From the NCBI GenBank assembly GCA_007570785.1, contig ML664199.1, positions 18,938,970 to 19,002,969 on the forward strand: a stretch of 64,000 nucleotides of DNA, written 5' to 3'. This document shows, one piece after another, positions 1-11,709 of the stretch (position 1 is the first letter of the stretch; each line of letters starts with the position of its first letter). The stretch is from Antilocapra americana. Its lineage: Eukaryota > Chordata > Mammalia > Artiodactyla > Antilocapridae. The notes beneath the pieces were generated by a model. The model had not been told where the DNA came from. It made no database searches and saw nothing but the letters and a program-made list of their open reading frames with translations. Made by a program: the position numbers and the translations under genes.

Positions 1-694
1 GAGCACACCACTAGAGACATATGTTTCATCTCCTGGGGCCCTGTTTCTGCTTCTCCCTATCATTGCTGAATTCAAATCAATATTTAAAAAAAAAAAAGGA
101 TGGTGATGAAATTGTAGATCCTGAAACCAGAGCACCACAATTAACACCATTTTCCTAATCAGTGAACCTTGCAAATTTGTAGTTCGGTGTCTGTATTCAT
201 AGTTGAAACGACTTGAGGTGGGGGAGGGCATGACATTTGCTCTCTAGTGAAACAGTGATGATTGTTTCTAAAGGTCAGTGTGCAGAGAAACTTGTGCCAC
301 ATATATGGTGACCCTTTAGTTTCTGAGGGATTCACTGACATGACAGTGAGTGACTCCACAGTGTTAGCAGAAATGGGAGGGGACTGGGGAGTCTGGGAGG
401 CAGACCAGGGTTCCTGGTTACAGTACAGGCAGAGCTGCTTAAGCTTCCATCTGGATGTCCAATGAAAGTGTATAGATTCATAACTCAGTAGGCACCAGGA
501 TTCATGATTTCTGATTATTGACTGAATTCAGTTTCACATTATCATTCCTTGTCTCTCTTTTGGCATAGATTTTTTTCCCCTGTATTTATTCTTTCTACCT
601 GTACTTATTACTGTTTACTGTTCCTTGTGACAAACACTGAGGATAAGCATGACAATAAATTGTCAAGTAAATAGACTAGGCAGCATGTGTTCAT
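1..694. other. Intronic block, no gene seen
   Basis: Mostly AT-rich unique sequence with a short A-run near 86-97. Open frames on both strands here are short and resemble no protein I know. No recognisable repeat. Confidence 0.5.
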
Positions 695-790
695 GTATAA
701 TAAGTTGCTTCAGCTGTGTCTGACTCTGTGTGACCCCCATGGACTGTAGCCCACCAGGCTCCTCTGTCCATGGGATTCTCCCAGCAACAG
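695..790 (-). mobile_element. BovA SINE fragment
   Basis: Reverse-strand BovA core, recognisable by the run from TTGCTTCAG through GTGTCTGACTC to CCATGGACTGTAGCCCACC and CTCTGTCCATGGGATTCTC. It is truncated before the tRNA-related part. Confidence 0.85.
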
Positions 791-1751
791 CATAGTATAG
801 CTATTCTGATATAATTGTGTAAGCCCTGGGAGATGCAGTTAACTCAGACTTTTTAAGGTGTTTTAAGCAGAGGGAGCAGCCTGAGAGACAATGGCATGCT
901 TGGGAAGCTCCTTCATTTGCTTAGAATATAGAGTCCAGACAGTTAAGGCAGAAGTGACGGTAGGGGACAGTGAGAGATGGAGCTGGAGAGATAGACACAC
1001 ACCCGCTCTTAAAGGGCCCTCTCAGTTGTCCCTCCACCATCTTCTTCGTACAGATCAAGTTGAAGAGCTTATTGTGGCCCTTAGGGTCTCAGTCAGACCC
1101 GGTCCCAGCGGAGCTGGGGTAGTGATGGTCCTGGTTCTGACTCAAGCCATGTTTTCCTGCTGTGATCTGGTTCTCCGCACTGCACTACTGTGGGTCTCAT
1201 GCTTCTCCAGTTCCCTCCTCTTTTCTTACATCAGTGCTGACATTTCAGTTGTAGTGAGTTCTCAGTCTCTCTGTCTATAGTCACTCAGAGAGATCAGTCT
1301 TAAATTTAATCCATTATCTGTCATTCTATCTGTTTTGGTTCTGAATTATTAGCTACTTCATTTATGTAAATGCTGCAGGTGTAACGTTTTGCCAATACTA
1401 ACATGCCATCTCTATTTTTTTCAATGTGCTTTTTTCCTGGTTTTGCTAGAAGGTGGCCTTTGGAAGGCCTCTTGCATAGGGCAAGAGAATAGTTTTTTGC
1501 CATTTCCCGTGTTTATGATTCGACATGCCTGACTCTGTCTCAGCAATGGTGAATGAGAGCAATGAATTCTCTTTGTGTTTATGGTGAAATTTTGCTCTTT
1601 AACTCTTCCAGGCTTACTCAGCTTTAGTTTGAACTTGATAGTTAACATCACTAATGGTGATTGTTTAACTATCCAGAAGACAAACAGGAAAAGGAAATAG
1701 TGTACATAATTCTGAAATCATATAATTAACCTCTGGTCTATAGATCACTGA
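791..1751. other. Intronic block, no gene seen
   Basis: An open frame at 891-1280 (+) is Ser/Leu/Val-rich with no recognisable domain or coding-like codon pattern. I treat it as chance. No young repeat is visible. Confidence 0.45.
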
Positions 1752-1945
1752 CTTTTTAAAAATTTATTTTTGATTGAAGGATAACTGCTTTATAATGTTA
1801 TGTTGGTTTCTGCCATACATCAACATGACTCAGCCATAGGTATTCATATGTTGCATCCCTCTTGAAGCTCCCTCCCACCTCCTCTCCATCCCACACCTCT
1901 AGGTTGTCACAGCCTAGAGTACCAGGTTGAGCTTCCTGTGGATCA
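1752..1945 (-). mobile_element. Bovine-type L1 3' end
   Basis: Reverse-strand L1 3' UTR: an AT-rich lead, then TGTTGGTTTCTGCCATACAT, CAACATGACTCAGCCATAGG, CTCCCTCCCACCTCC and CACCTCTAGGTTGTCACAG. Only the last 0.2 kb of the element is present. Confidence 0.8.
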
Positions 1946-2570
1946 TTGACTTTTAAGTATCTTTTTCAGTGTTTCAAGTTTATAACACCAATACATATTT
2001 ACCTTGAATTTGGCAAATGTCTCCTAAAAAAATTACATTTGGCATCTTCTATATAGTCATATAGAAAATCGTTTCCCTGGTGTATCCTGTAAAATACTAG
2101 GTTCTTACGGATGTTCATTGGTGCTGGTAGAAAAACTGATGCTGTTGTCAAACAAGTGTGGAAAATCTTAAAGCTGTGGTTAAATGAGGATAACCAGGCT
2201 TCTTTACTGAAATTCTTCTGGAGCTTTTAATATGTTAATGTGCATTGTGAATTTCCAAGGCCAAAAAAAAAAAAAAAATGCGGCATGTTGCCCAGATTCA
2301 TTTGACCATGTAACTCTATTTGGGGGATGGGAGATGATTTACACAAACTATGTTGTGTGGGTTGTATGGTAGTCCTTAGTACAACCGATGATAAATTGGG
2401 AAACTCTGATCTTGGGAAAATTAAATGTATTTCAGAGACAAGTATCAAAGAATATAAATAGAACAGTGAGAGAATTAAGAGAATCTTGATGTTTTCATTT
2501 TTGAGTAGAGGCTCAACAACAAAATATACATAGATGGATCCAGCCATATTGTGGCTCGTCTCTTCACTTA

Positions 2571-2955
2571 CTAGTCATTTAAGTGCTGGTGGAGCCTCCA
2601 CTGTGTGACAGGCACTGTACTAGGCCTTGGTAACAGGGTATTAGTGAGAGAGAGGTTGGAAGAACACATCAATAGACAATGGAACACATCAGAAGATAAT
2701 GGAAAGAGCTGGTAGAGATGGCTGCGAAGGCATGGACTGTGGCTCTGAGAGGCAATATGATGGTGGGGGCTACCCTGGTTAGCATGCCTAGAGAAGGCCT
2801 CCCTGGGTAGGTGGTGTTTAAACCGAAACTTAAAAGATGAAAAGATGCTATTTCTGTGAAAATTTGGGAGATCAGAAGGACAGTAAGTACAAAGGTTCTG
2901 AAGTAAGAAAGGACATTTGAGGAGCCATCAGAGCCCAGTGTGGTTGGAGCTTTGC
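2571..2955 (-). mobile_element. L2 LINE 3' region (old)
   Basis: Diverged reverse-strand L2. The matching landmarks, in order, are a GACAGGCACTGTACTAGG-type tail, a GAAGGCCTCCCTGGGTAGGT segment, GTACAAAGGTTCTGAAG and CAGTGTGGTTGGAGC. These correspond to the reverse complement of the L2 3' consensus. A Bov-tA follows immediately. Confidence 0.65.
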
Positions 2956-2963
2956 AGGATAAT

Positions 2964-3163
2964 GGGGGCTTCCCAGGTGGTGCGAATGGTAAAGAACCTG
3001 CCTACAATGCAGGAGACTTAAGAAACACAAGTTTGATCCTCTGGAGGAGGGCATGGCAACCCACTCCAGTGTTCTTGCCTGGAGAATCCCATGGACAGAG
3101 GAGCCCAGCAGGCTACAGTCCATGGGGTTGCAAAGACTCAGACACAACTGAAGCAACTGAGTA
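2964..3163 (+). mobile_element. Bov-tA SINE, near full length
   Basis: The tRNA-Glu-related head (GGGGGCTTCCCAGGTGG, GGTAAAGAACCTGCC) is followed by the BovA body (GTGTTCTTGCCTGGAGAATC) and the tail GACACAACTGAAGCAACTGAG. Confidence 0.93.
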
Positions 3164-3939
3164 TGCGTACACTTGGGACATGAAATTTGTCTGGCCTGCT
3201 TTTACTGTTGTATGTAGGTCACTTGTAACTGCCTCAAACCTAGGCAAATAATGAAAATATTCCACGTGATCTGTTCTGGGTTATAAGGGGTCTACAGGAG
3301 TGTTCCTTTGGACATGGCATTTATACCTGTATCTTCCAAAGAGGCCTCAAAGGCATTTTGGATTTTGGTCCCTGGCTTAGTGCCATCCCAGCCCATCCCA
3401 TCACGGCTAACATTGATGAGATCGTTTATAAAAATATACTAAAAATGAAGTAATGTGCATACCTATGTAGGTGTAAATTTCTGGATATTTTAAAGCAAAA
3501 TAATCCTGTCAAGCCCAGATGGAGGAATATAACATACTAGCCTTGTCATGTCCTGGCACACATAGAAAATGAGAGCCCTCGTACAGCACAGTGGAGTGAA
3601 TGGACTAGGCTGGAGAAGCTCAGATTCAGGCCTCTGGCCCCTTGGGCACTGGATGGTGCTCCAGTCGGTGAGGGGATCAGTGTCTGTGGCCTATTAATGA
3701 CCCATTTGCTGCCTACTAGCTGTCCCAGTTGGAATGTTCTATGCTGGAGGACTGAATGAAGAGAAAAGCCAAAGGCATTCCATAAATGGGACTTATAAGT
3801 CAGTTTTCCAGCTCATAGTGTTTGCTTTTCATTCTGTAGAAATGGTTACAGTAGTGTTATCTAGTCAGTGATATTCTTAGTTTGGAAGTGGCCTCTCAGA
3901 ATTAGTTTATCTTCTTGTTCATCCTAACCAGATAACTCT
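3164..3939. other. Intronic block, no feature recognised
   Basis: Unique-looking sequence between a Bov-tA and a BovB. No open frame worth reporting and no repeat recognised. Confidence 0.4.
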
Positions 3940-3949
3940 TTTCAGAATT

Positions 3950-4387
3950 ATTGTTCTTGTTGTTGACTTGCTAAGTTGTGTCCGACGCTTTGCGACTCCA
4001 TGCACTGCAGCATGCCAGTTTCCCTGTCCTTCACTATCTCCTGGAGTTTGCTCAGACTCCTGTCCATTGAGTCAATGATGCCATCCAACCATCTCATCCT
4101 CTGTTGCCACCTTCTCCTCCTGCCCCCAGTCTTTCCCAGCATCGGGATCTTTTCCAATGAGTTGGCTCTTCACATCAGGTGGCCAAAGTATTGGAGCTTC
4201 AGCTTCAGCATCAGTACTTCCAGTGAATATTTGGGGTTAATTTCCTCTAGTATTGGCTGGTTAGATCTCCTTGCAGTCCAAGGGACTCTCAAGAATCTTC
4301 AGCACCACTATTTGAAAGCATCAATTCTTCGGCGCTCAGCCTTCTTTATGGTCCAACTCTGACATCCATACATGACTACTGGAAAAA
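3950..4387 (-). mobile_element. BovB (RTE) LINE, 5'-truncated, with target duplication
   Basis: Reverse-strand BovB 3' end including the C-terminal coding end of the reverse-transcriptase ORF. The reverse-strand frame over 3948-4157 reads MRWLDGIIDSMDRSLSKLQE. The copy is flanked by a 10-bp direct repeat, TTTCAGAATT, at 3940-3949 and 4388-4397, so this is a defined insertion truncated at its 5' end. The reading frame is broken and it cannot be active. Confidence 0.92.
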
Positions 4388-4584
4388 TTTCAGAATTTAG
4401 GATTCACATCTTTTTCAGTCACTTTGTCTGTAATCATATAGAGACTGACTGGTGATGACAGATAAAACCCTTGCCCAAGCAGCATAAGAATTTGGGGACT
4501 GATGAATGAAAAGAGGATAGTGTTTCCAGGTTGCTGAGCTGGAGGGGAGAACGTCTAGAAATCTCACACTTTGAGATTGTAAGT

Positions 4585-4980
4585 CTTCAAAGACACAGCA
4601 AACAAACTTATGATTACCAAAGAAGAAAAGGTGAGGGAGGGATGAGGTGGTGGGAGGGATAAATTAGGAGCTTGGGATAACAGATAAAATAAACAATAAG
4701 GCCCTACTGTATGGTACAGGGAACTATATCCAGTATCCTGTGATAACCTATAATATAAAAGAACCTGGAAATCCATAATGTAACTGAATCACTTCTCTGT
4801 ATGTACAGACTAACACAACATTGTAAATCAACTTCAATCCAGTATTCTTGCCTGGAGATTTCAATGGACAGAGGAGCCTGGTGGGCTATAGCCCATGGGG
4901 TTGTGTAGAGTCAGACACGACTAAGCGACTAACACTTTCCCTTTCAAATCAACTATACCTCTATTGACAAAAGAAGACCC
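4585..4980 (+). mobile_element. Old L1 3' end, split by a SINE
   Basis: L1 3' UTR landmarks: GGGATAAATTAGGAGCTTGG, GCCCTACTGTATGGTACAGG, ATGTAACTGAATCACTTC and CTAACACAACATTGTAAATC. The sequence resumes after the inserted SINE as AAATCAACTATACCTC. Confidence 0.8.
4834..4945 (+). mobile_element. BovA SINE inserted in the L1 tail
   Basis: BovA body (CCAGTATTCTTGCCTGGAG to GACACGACTAAGCGACTAAC) flanked by the duplicated L1 sequence AAATCAACT at 4825-4833 and 4946-4954. The duplication proves it inserted after the L1. Confidence 0.9.
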
Positions 4981-5405
4981 TAAGTCTAATATGAAATTTG
5001 CTGCTTTGAAGAGAACTTTAGCTGTGAGGAAGTACATGGTGGTTCCCAAGGTTAGTACCTCCCATTGCTAGGTACCCAAAATTCTCAGAATAGGTTGCTG
5101 TTGTTAATAGTATTAAAAATTGCAGCAGTGATAATTTTGATAGTCATGAAGACTAAACATGTGATAGCAGAAACTTGAGTCAATGAACTGTACGCATTAC
5201 CTGATAGGAGTATTAGATTCAAACATTGTATTTATAGCATCCAGATTGCTGAAGGAATATGTCCCAGATTTTACATTTTTTTCTACCCAGATCTTTTTCA
5301 TTGACCAGTTGTTTTTCTTTCTTTTTTAAATATGTCAAACACCTACCTAAATTTCACCCACTAAAAATAGTCTCACAGCTTCAAATAAAGAAGTTAATTT
5401 GACAA

Positions 5406-5605
5406 GCATGTTAGTTGTTCAGTTATGTCTGACTCTTTTGTGGCTCCATGGACCACCAGGCTCCTCTGTCCATAGAATTCTCCAGGCAAGAATACTGGAG
5501 TGGGTTGACCATTCCCTTCTTCAGGAGATCTTCTGGACCCAGGGATCAAACCCAAGTCTCCTGCATTGCAGAGATTCTTTGCTGTCTCAGCCACCAGGGA
5601 AGCCT
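5406..5605 (-). mobile_element. Bov-tA SINE
   Basis: Reverse-strand BovA body followed by the tRNA-like head, ending in GCCACCAGGGAAGCC. Near full length. Confidence 0.92.
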
Positions 5606-6775
5606 ATATATTTATTATTTATTTTTCCCTCACACTTGTTTTTAAGAGTATTAGATCATTATTTCTGAATTTTATCCTGAGATTTTGTTTTTTTGTGTGT
5701 GTGTGTAGTAAGACCTAAATCAAGGTTTCCTTTGTGTTTATTAATCTGTCATCTTCTAGGATGGGTAGATTTCTTTACAAAGGGCCAGACTCTGCTTATG
5801 GGCTGTCTCACTAATTAATAGCATGCTGTTCACTCGTCTGTCTTTGTGATCTGGAAACTCAGCCTACACATGATTAGTGGAAAGGAGCTTGACCTCTTTC
5901 TGAAAGGATGCTACTGAAGTCCATCCTAAGGGTCCTCAGAGGGTGGCAATCAGAGTGGATAGTGGTGCCTGGCTCCTAAAGAGAAATGACCTCTCTCTCT
6001 GAGGAGGGGTACTCTGCAGCTACTCACTCTTGTTCCAGATCATCTCTGTCCAAATTAAGAAGGTCTGTGTAGTGACTTCTTCCCAGGAGCTTTAGCATCA
6101 TTATCTAATGTCAGGAAAATCAATGGGGGATAGAATGAGAAGGCTGTGCCTGGGGGAATCCCTCTCCTGCCCACACCTAGTAGCTTCTAGCTTCAGGCAC
6201 AGGCCTGGTGAGAGGGGGAGGTGCCAAGCCACTTAGGTGGCTGCCCACGTGCTGTGAGCCTGAGGATTTCTGGGTCAGGATTCTGCAAATTTAGCTGACA
6301 GGGTTTTCTACTACTTTCCAATTAAGTCAGTAAAGTGTTGACATCTTTCTTACATATATGATAAGGAGACGAGAGGCAGGCAGCCCTGAAAATGAAAAAA
6401 GAAGTCAGTTTTTAAAATGTGAAATCTACAGGAAGCAATTTTCCTTTCTTCTATGTGAAAATAACATTGGGAACTTTAGCACACTGGCAGAATCTCATGG
6501 GTATAACTCTCATTGTCTCTTTATTCTCTTCCTTAATATTTCCCTCTTAATAGAAGCTTCTAAATGTGTCTCATGGCCATGTGTGTGCCTCCCTGGCTAC
6601 CATCCTAGCACCTGCATAAAAGGTGTGTCCCATGTTTTAGAAAATGATCTATTGCTAAACTGTGCCAGGATGTTATAAAAACTGTTTATCATACCTACCT
6701 AGGAGTCCCTGGAATGTGGTAGTTTTCTTCTTTCCCTTTGCCATAAACAGCAAATGAAAACAAGGAATAGAGACA
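5606..6775. other. Intronic block, no gene seen
   Basis: Contains a short GT run at about 5693-5706. A 106-codon frame at 6358-6678 (+) has no recognisable domain. Nothing else identified. Confidence 0.45.
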
Positions 6776-7137
6776 TTTTTTTTATTATTACTGAAGTATA
6801 GTTGATTTACACTGTTGTGTTAATTTTGGTATACAATATAGTGATTTATGGGTTATTATAAATATTGAGTATACTTGTGCTTGTTGGTTATCTATTTTAT
6901 ATGTCCTAGTGTGTATCTATTAATCCCAAACTCCTTATTTATCCTTCTCTCACCTTTCTTCCTGGGTAACTACAGATATCTTTTCTGTGTCTGTGGATCT
7001 ATTTCTGCTTTGTATATAAGTTCATTTATATCAATGATATTTTTCTTCCTTTTTTAGATGCAACATATAAACGATATCATATATTTTTCTTTCTCTGTCC
7101 AGCTTACTTCGCTTAGCATGATAATCTCTAGGTCCAA
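6776..7137 (-). mobile_element. Old L1 3' end
   Basis: Reverse-strand L1: TATTACTGAAGTATAGTTGA, GTTGGTTATCTATTTTATAT, CTGTGTCTGTGGATCTATTT and CTTCGCTTAGCATGATAATC. Diverged, with no usable ORF. Confidence 0.82.
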
Positions 7138-7609
7138 GGAATGGAGACTACTGAAGTACACTAAGCCTGTCAGAGGAGAAGGCAGCATCACCAGACATCT
7201 ATTATTACTCTATGGAGGCATCAAGTGGTCCCACTCGCTGTTTCCTCCTAAGCAAGGTGGTGGCTTCTGGAGTAGAGAAGGGAATGGTAGTGGATTTTGA
7301 CATTGAATGAGCATTAAGCAGGCATTATACTCAGTGCTTTTCACTGAGTTTATGACTTGTTTTGTAAAAAATCATAGGAGAGAGCACCTGGATTATATGT
7401 CTTGGATGTGAGGGAGGAAACAGTTTGCCTTGGGAAGGAATTTTCCATTTTCCTTGGGAAGGAGTCAACCGTCTCTAATAATGGAAAGAGGAAAGAACAG
7501 TTTAAACACTTTACATAGCAAGTTAATAACAACAATTATCCATTTGCTTATTTAAAATGGACCAGAAAATCCAACTTTTTTCATGGAAGATTATTTCATT
7601 GCATGTACT
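7138..7609. other. Intronic block, no feature recognised
   Basis: Unique-looking sequence; several short frames on both strands, none protein-like. Confidence 0.4.
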
Positions 7610-7620
7610 AAAATAGAATA

Positions 7621-7736
7621 AGTGAAAAGTGAAGTCGCTCAGTCATGTCCGACTCTTTTGTGACCCCATAGACTATAGCCTACCACGCTTCTCTGTCCAC
7701 GGGATTTTCCAGGCAAGAATACTGGAGTGGGGTGCC
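7621..7736 (-). mobile_element. BovA SINE with target duplication
   Basis: Reverse-strand BovA (GAAGTCGCTCAGTCATGTCC to AATACTGGAGTGGGGTGCC) between direct repeats AAAATAGAATA at 7610-7620 and 7737-7747. Confidence 0.93.
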
Positions 7737-7747
7737 AAAATAGAATA

Positions 7748-9371
7748 ATACTGTACCAAAAGCTGTAAAAATGATATAAGACTTTTGAAAATGTATTAAT
7801 ATATAAAATATTTATTATGGAGGCTCAGTAGTGTTTGCATTTAATCATTTTTATTGTATATCAGGGGTTAGTCACTTCATTCTGAATTCTGAAAAATGAA
7901 CATGAGATGTTTTGCAAGCACTGCTTTTTCTGGAGTACATTCTCAGCGGGATTTACTGAGGAAATACTTATTTGTTGAGAGGTGGGGGCATGTATCTGTA
8001 AGCACATTACAAATGTTTCCCACAATGGCACTAAAATGATCAGGGGAATGAGAAGCAAGCCAAGCCACATTGCTTCATTGAATTGAATTCTTATCAGTAT
8101 GTTAAGTGGAGTATGGATGAGTTTGGGAAATATATTCAGGACAACAGAGAGGCAGTGCCTTTCTTCTAGCTCTGTGTTTAGAAAACCACATCATTCTCTT
8201 AGCTTTTTTGGACACCAGTCTTTATACTTGTCTGTGTTTTCCATTATGTGACCTCTATGTGACATATGTACATTTTTTTGTTTCCAAAGCATGCATGTGG
8301 GTTGTTCAAGTTTTAAGGCCAAGAATTATAGCATTTGTGATGTAGCTATGTAATAAGGGAGACTTAATCAACTAAATGCTGATATATTTCAGATGGAATC
8401 ACAGTGCAGAGCCAAGGAAAGTGGCTCCTCATTGGTAGGTTTTCTGTGTTACACTGAGGTCCCCAAGGACCAAGGGTATGCCCCATTCTCAGTCAATTCC
8501 AATAGTGTAGATGGTGGGAAATGTTTTTTCACTAAATTCAGGTGAGTGTCAGAGCTTGCCTCCTGAAATGCTTCTGGGGTCTTGGGTGTTAGTACATCAA
8601 ATTGGGTCCAGAGCTGCATTCTCCCTCAGCCATTTGGCCAAACTGGGTGGCACTTGGCAGACAGAGCTTGGCACCAACCATTGGCAGTGTTTAGGGTTGT
8701 TTATTTTTTTAAAAAACAGTCTGTGAAATGGTGGTACCTTTCAACCTGTTCCAAGTTTAAGTCTCTATGATCTGCTATCAGCTACGTATTCACTCTGGGA
8801 AAGGTTTAGCTATGATTCCCAAGCTGTGCCATTCCATACAGGGCTGCATAAATTTACAGGGTCATGCTCCAAACCCTGGAGCTGTCTTGCACAGCCATGG
8901 AACCTTGCTGGGGTTGATGTTATGTAGAAACATGATGATTCCTTGTTTGTGGATGCATTTGCTAAATGGCAGCCTGTGCTGTTTGGAGGTAATTGGAAGC
9001 TGACTTAATAGTTCTGGTTGAGAAATGGCAGCAGGAGAGAGAATATGCAAGACTGAAGTGATATCCAATGCTCTGTGTTCTATATAAAGGTAATTGCAGA
9101 AGTGAAGGTTCTTGTGGGAAAGAAGTTCCAGTCAGATTCCTGCATAGATAGGAAACATCATGGAATTTCAGATCTTGGAGTCTCTTAAATGCAGGAGAGC
9201 CTTCATTTCAACCACATGATAGTCTGCGTTGTGGAGAAAAAGTGATATTGTTCCACAGTTGGTTAAAGGCACATGTTAATGCTTTCAGTAAGTAGTTAGA
9301 CCCTTACTTCCATTTCTGCCCAGCTAAATATCTTAATTCAGAAATGTTTGAGGAATATTTTTTTAGTATGT
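7748..9371. other. Intronic block, no gene seen
   Basis: About 1.6 kb without a recognisable repeat. Frames at 8511-8770 overlap each other in different phases and look like chance. Confidence 0.45.
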
Positions 9372-9502
9372 AAGTGTGTGCTTAGTTGCTCAGTCATGTC
9401 TGACAACTCTTTGTGGTCCCAGGGACTGTTGCCTGTCAGGCTTCTCTGTCCATGGGATTCTCTAGGCAAGAATACTGGAGTGGGTTGCCATGCCCTCCTC
9501 CT
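9372..9502 (-). mobile_element. BovA SINE
   Basis: Reverse-strand BovA body (TTAGTTGCTCAGTCATGTCT to AATACTGGAGTGGGTTGCC), lacking the tRNA-like head. Confidence 0.9.
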
Positions 9503-11359
9503 GGTCATTTAATATAAGTGATATAAAATCCTAAGGATTTGATGAGTTTAAGGTATCTTTGGGGCCTACTACACCTTTTCCACTTTTAGGTTTTCTTCCA
9601 CTCTTTCTAGGACAACTCAAGTCTGAGCAGTCACTTGAATGGTTCATGGTGACATCACCAATCTAAAGAGTAGACAGCAATTGGAAATTAGGAGTGGCAG
9701 CTAATTTAATTGGAAATAAAGCTTTTCAAGGTTAGAAATTTGTGGTCTTACTAATAAAGAGTATTTAACCACACACATCAGTTCTGTTTACTTTTGTGGC
9801 CTTGGAAATGCTGTGATTTTATTAGCTAGGCAAATTGCAAAGGTCTAGATGAGAGAGGCCTGGGAGAGGATTGCAGAGCAGAGTGGACAGAGCAGCTGGA
9901 GAGAGGGTAAGGACCAGATCAAAGGTACTGATCCTTCCTCAACTCTGTCATTCTGATTACCATTGTGGACACACAGAGTAGCAAATCCAGTCACATTGTA
10001 GCAAATGCTGGGGGGCGGGTGGGGAGCCGCGTAGCATGCATTAGCCTGGCAGGTCTGAGGAAAGCTTTCTGCACCTGCAGTTCTCATGCATTATTTATTG
10101 CGACACCTCTGCTCTCACTGCTCTTATAACTGCACTCCATCTGGAAGAGAGAAGGGTGCACAGGAAATCCTCAGCTCTTGGCCTAGTGCACTTAGAGAAG
10201 ATGGCCTGCCAATTTGGTGACTGTGATAACTGCAGCAGTATTCTTGGGTAGCTTGTTTTCAGGGCATCTTTAATGGGCGGGAAGGATGTGAGGAGGCTAT
10301 TAGCCTTGGCTGTGCTGAGCTTAGAGTGCTGTCAGCCATCCACTGCACGGATGCCTCCTGCTGATTTCTTCCTTGATTAGTCTTTTCTAATGTCCTTGCC
10401 TGGATGCATCATCGCTGCAGTCTAGAATTAAGATTCGTAACATCTGCCTGGGAGTCCAAGGCTGTTCTCTATTTTGGAGCCCAGGCGCCTTTTGTTTCCT
10501 TGCTTTGCCACTGGAAACACATTCCCTGGCAAGTGGGCTAGTTGTTGGACGAGCAGCATGAAGACAGGAAAGAAAATGCTGAGAGTGGAGGGTGGTCAGT
10601 TACAGTCTGCCTGACTCGGAAGAGGAGATTCCAGCTGCTGTGGAGATGGGAAAGGATGGTGGCTGGTGAACACTTGTCCTGATTCAAGAAACTGAGCAGG
10701 GTGAGGAACAGCTCATTGTAAGCAAAAAGACAGACTGAATTAGCTCCCTGAAGTAATATTAGCTGCGAATCCCTGCCATTGTCGTCATGAAATCAGCTTT
10801 CATCCCCACCCCATCGCTTTTTACAGCTGGATTAAGGTGTTTGATGCAGGGCTGGGAAGTGGGTTTTTGCTAACTAAAGACCCACAGTGGTTCACTTCAA
10901 GTCTGAGGAGGGGCATTTCTTAGGTGTCCCAGGTGCAATGACTAAGGGCAAAATGGGGACTTGAAGAGTTTTTACCAGTTTGGGAAAAACTGAATGAGAT
11001 GAGCAGCCAGCCAGGAGACTTGACCTGTGGTACATTCAATAGGCCCTGTTCTGGGGAATAAGGGAGTATAATATCTGGAGAGAATGGTGGCAGGTAAGAG
11101 GCACCTGGGTGGCATAAAGGGATATCCTAGAGGTGGCCCTAGGAGCTGCCAGCATTCAGAGACAGATAGTTCATGTGGATCCAGGCAGACTAGGAGCCTC
11201 CAAGGTGACTGAGATTCACAGGAAGGATTCCATGGGCCCTGGACCTGAAGGAGCTGGCTGCTGGACAAGTTATCAAGACATAGAATGAGATATTAGGGGG
11301 AGGAAGGACAGGACATGGTTCTGTAGGGAAGAGATGGGTGGAGCTTGGAGTCTGACTTC
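9503..11359. other. Repeat-poor intronic block; candidate conserved noncoding sequence
   Basis: About 1.9 kb without recognisable transposons and richer in GC than its surroundings from about 10000 to 10900. It holds homeodomain-type TTGATTAG and AATTAG words (10375, 10739). No splice-bounded frame looks coding. I suggest a regulatory element on composition and repeat absence only. Confidence 0.35.
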
Positions 11360-11443
11360 TGTGTCTAGACCGTAAGACTCTTGAAGTTAAATACCATATA
11401 TTATACAAAGTAGGCTCTAGATAAATATTTGTTGAACAGGTAA
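11360..11443 (+). mobile_element. L2 3' tail fragment
   Basis: The tail reads TCTAGACCGTAAGACTCTTG, then AGATAAATATTTGTTGAACA, matching the L2 end motif (AATAAATATTTGTTGAATGA-like). Confidence 0.55.
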
Positions 11444-11496
11444 GCATAGAAAGCACTTTTTCTTGATGCTGAAAATAGATTCAGGTGGTATATCTA

Positions 11497-11709
11497 TTAG
11501 ACTCATTTGAAAAGACCATGATGCTGGGAAAGATTGAAGGTGGGAGGAGAAGGGGGGGATAGAGGATGAGATGGTTGGATGGCATCACTGACTCACTAAC
11601 ATGAATATGGGTAAACTCTGGGAGTTGGTGATGGACAGGGAGGCCTGGCATGCTGCAGTCCTTGGGGTTGCAGAGAGGTGGACATTACTGAGCAACTGAA
11701 CTGACTGAT
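11497..11709 (+). mobile_element. BovB 3' end fragment
   Basis: Forward-strand BovB from GACTCATTTGAAAAGACC through GATGCTGGGAAAGATTGAAG to the end CTGAGCAACTGAACTGACTG. It is only about 0.2 kb long and carries the last part of the ORF plus the 3' end. Confidence 0.92.

Noticed and set aside
891..1280. 129-codon open frame (+)
   Set aside because: Low-complexity Ser/Leu/Val composition, no start context, no domain, no splice sites that extend it.
2964..3060. tRNA-like head sequences in Bov-tA and CHR copies as possible tRNA genes
   Set aside because: They are SINE heads with degraded A and B boxes and no cloverleaf, part of larger repeats with A-rich tails.
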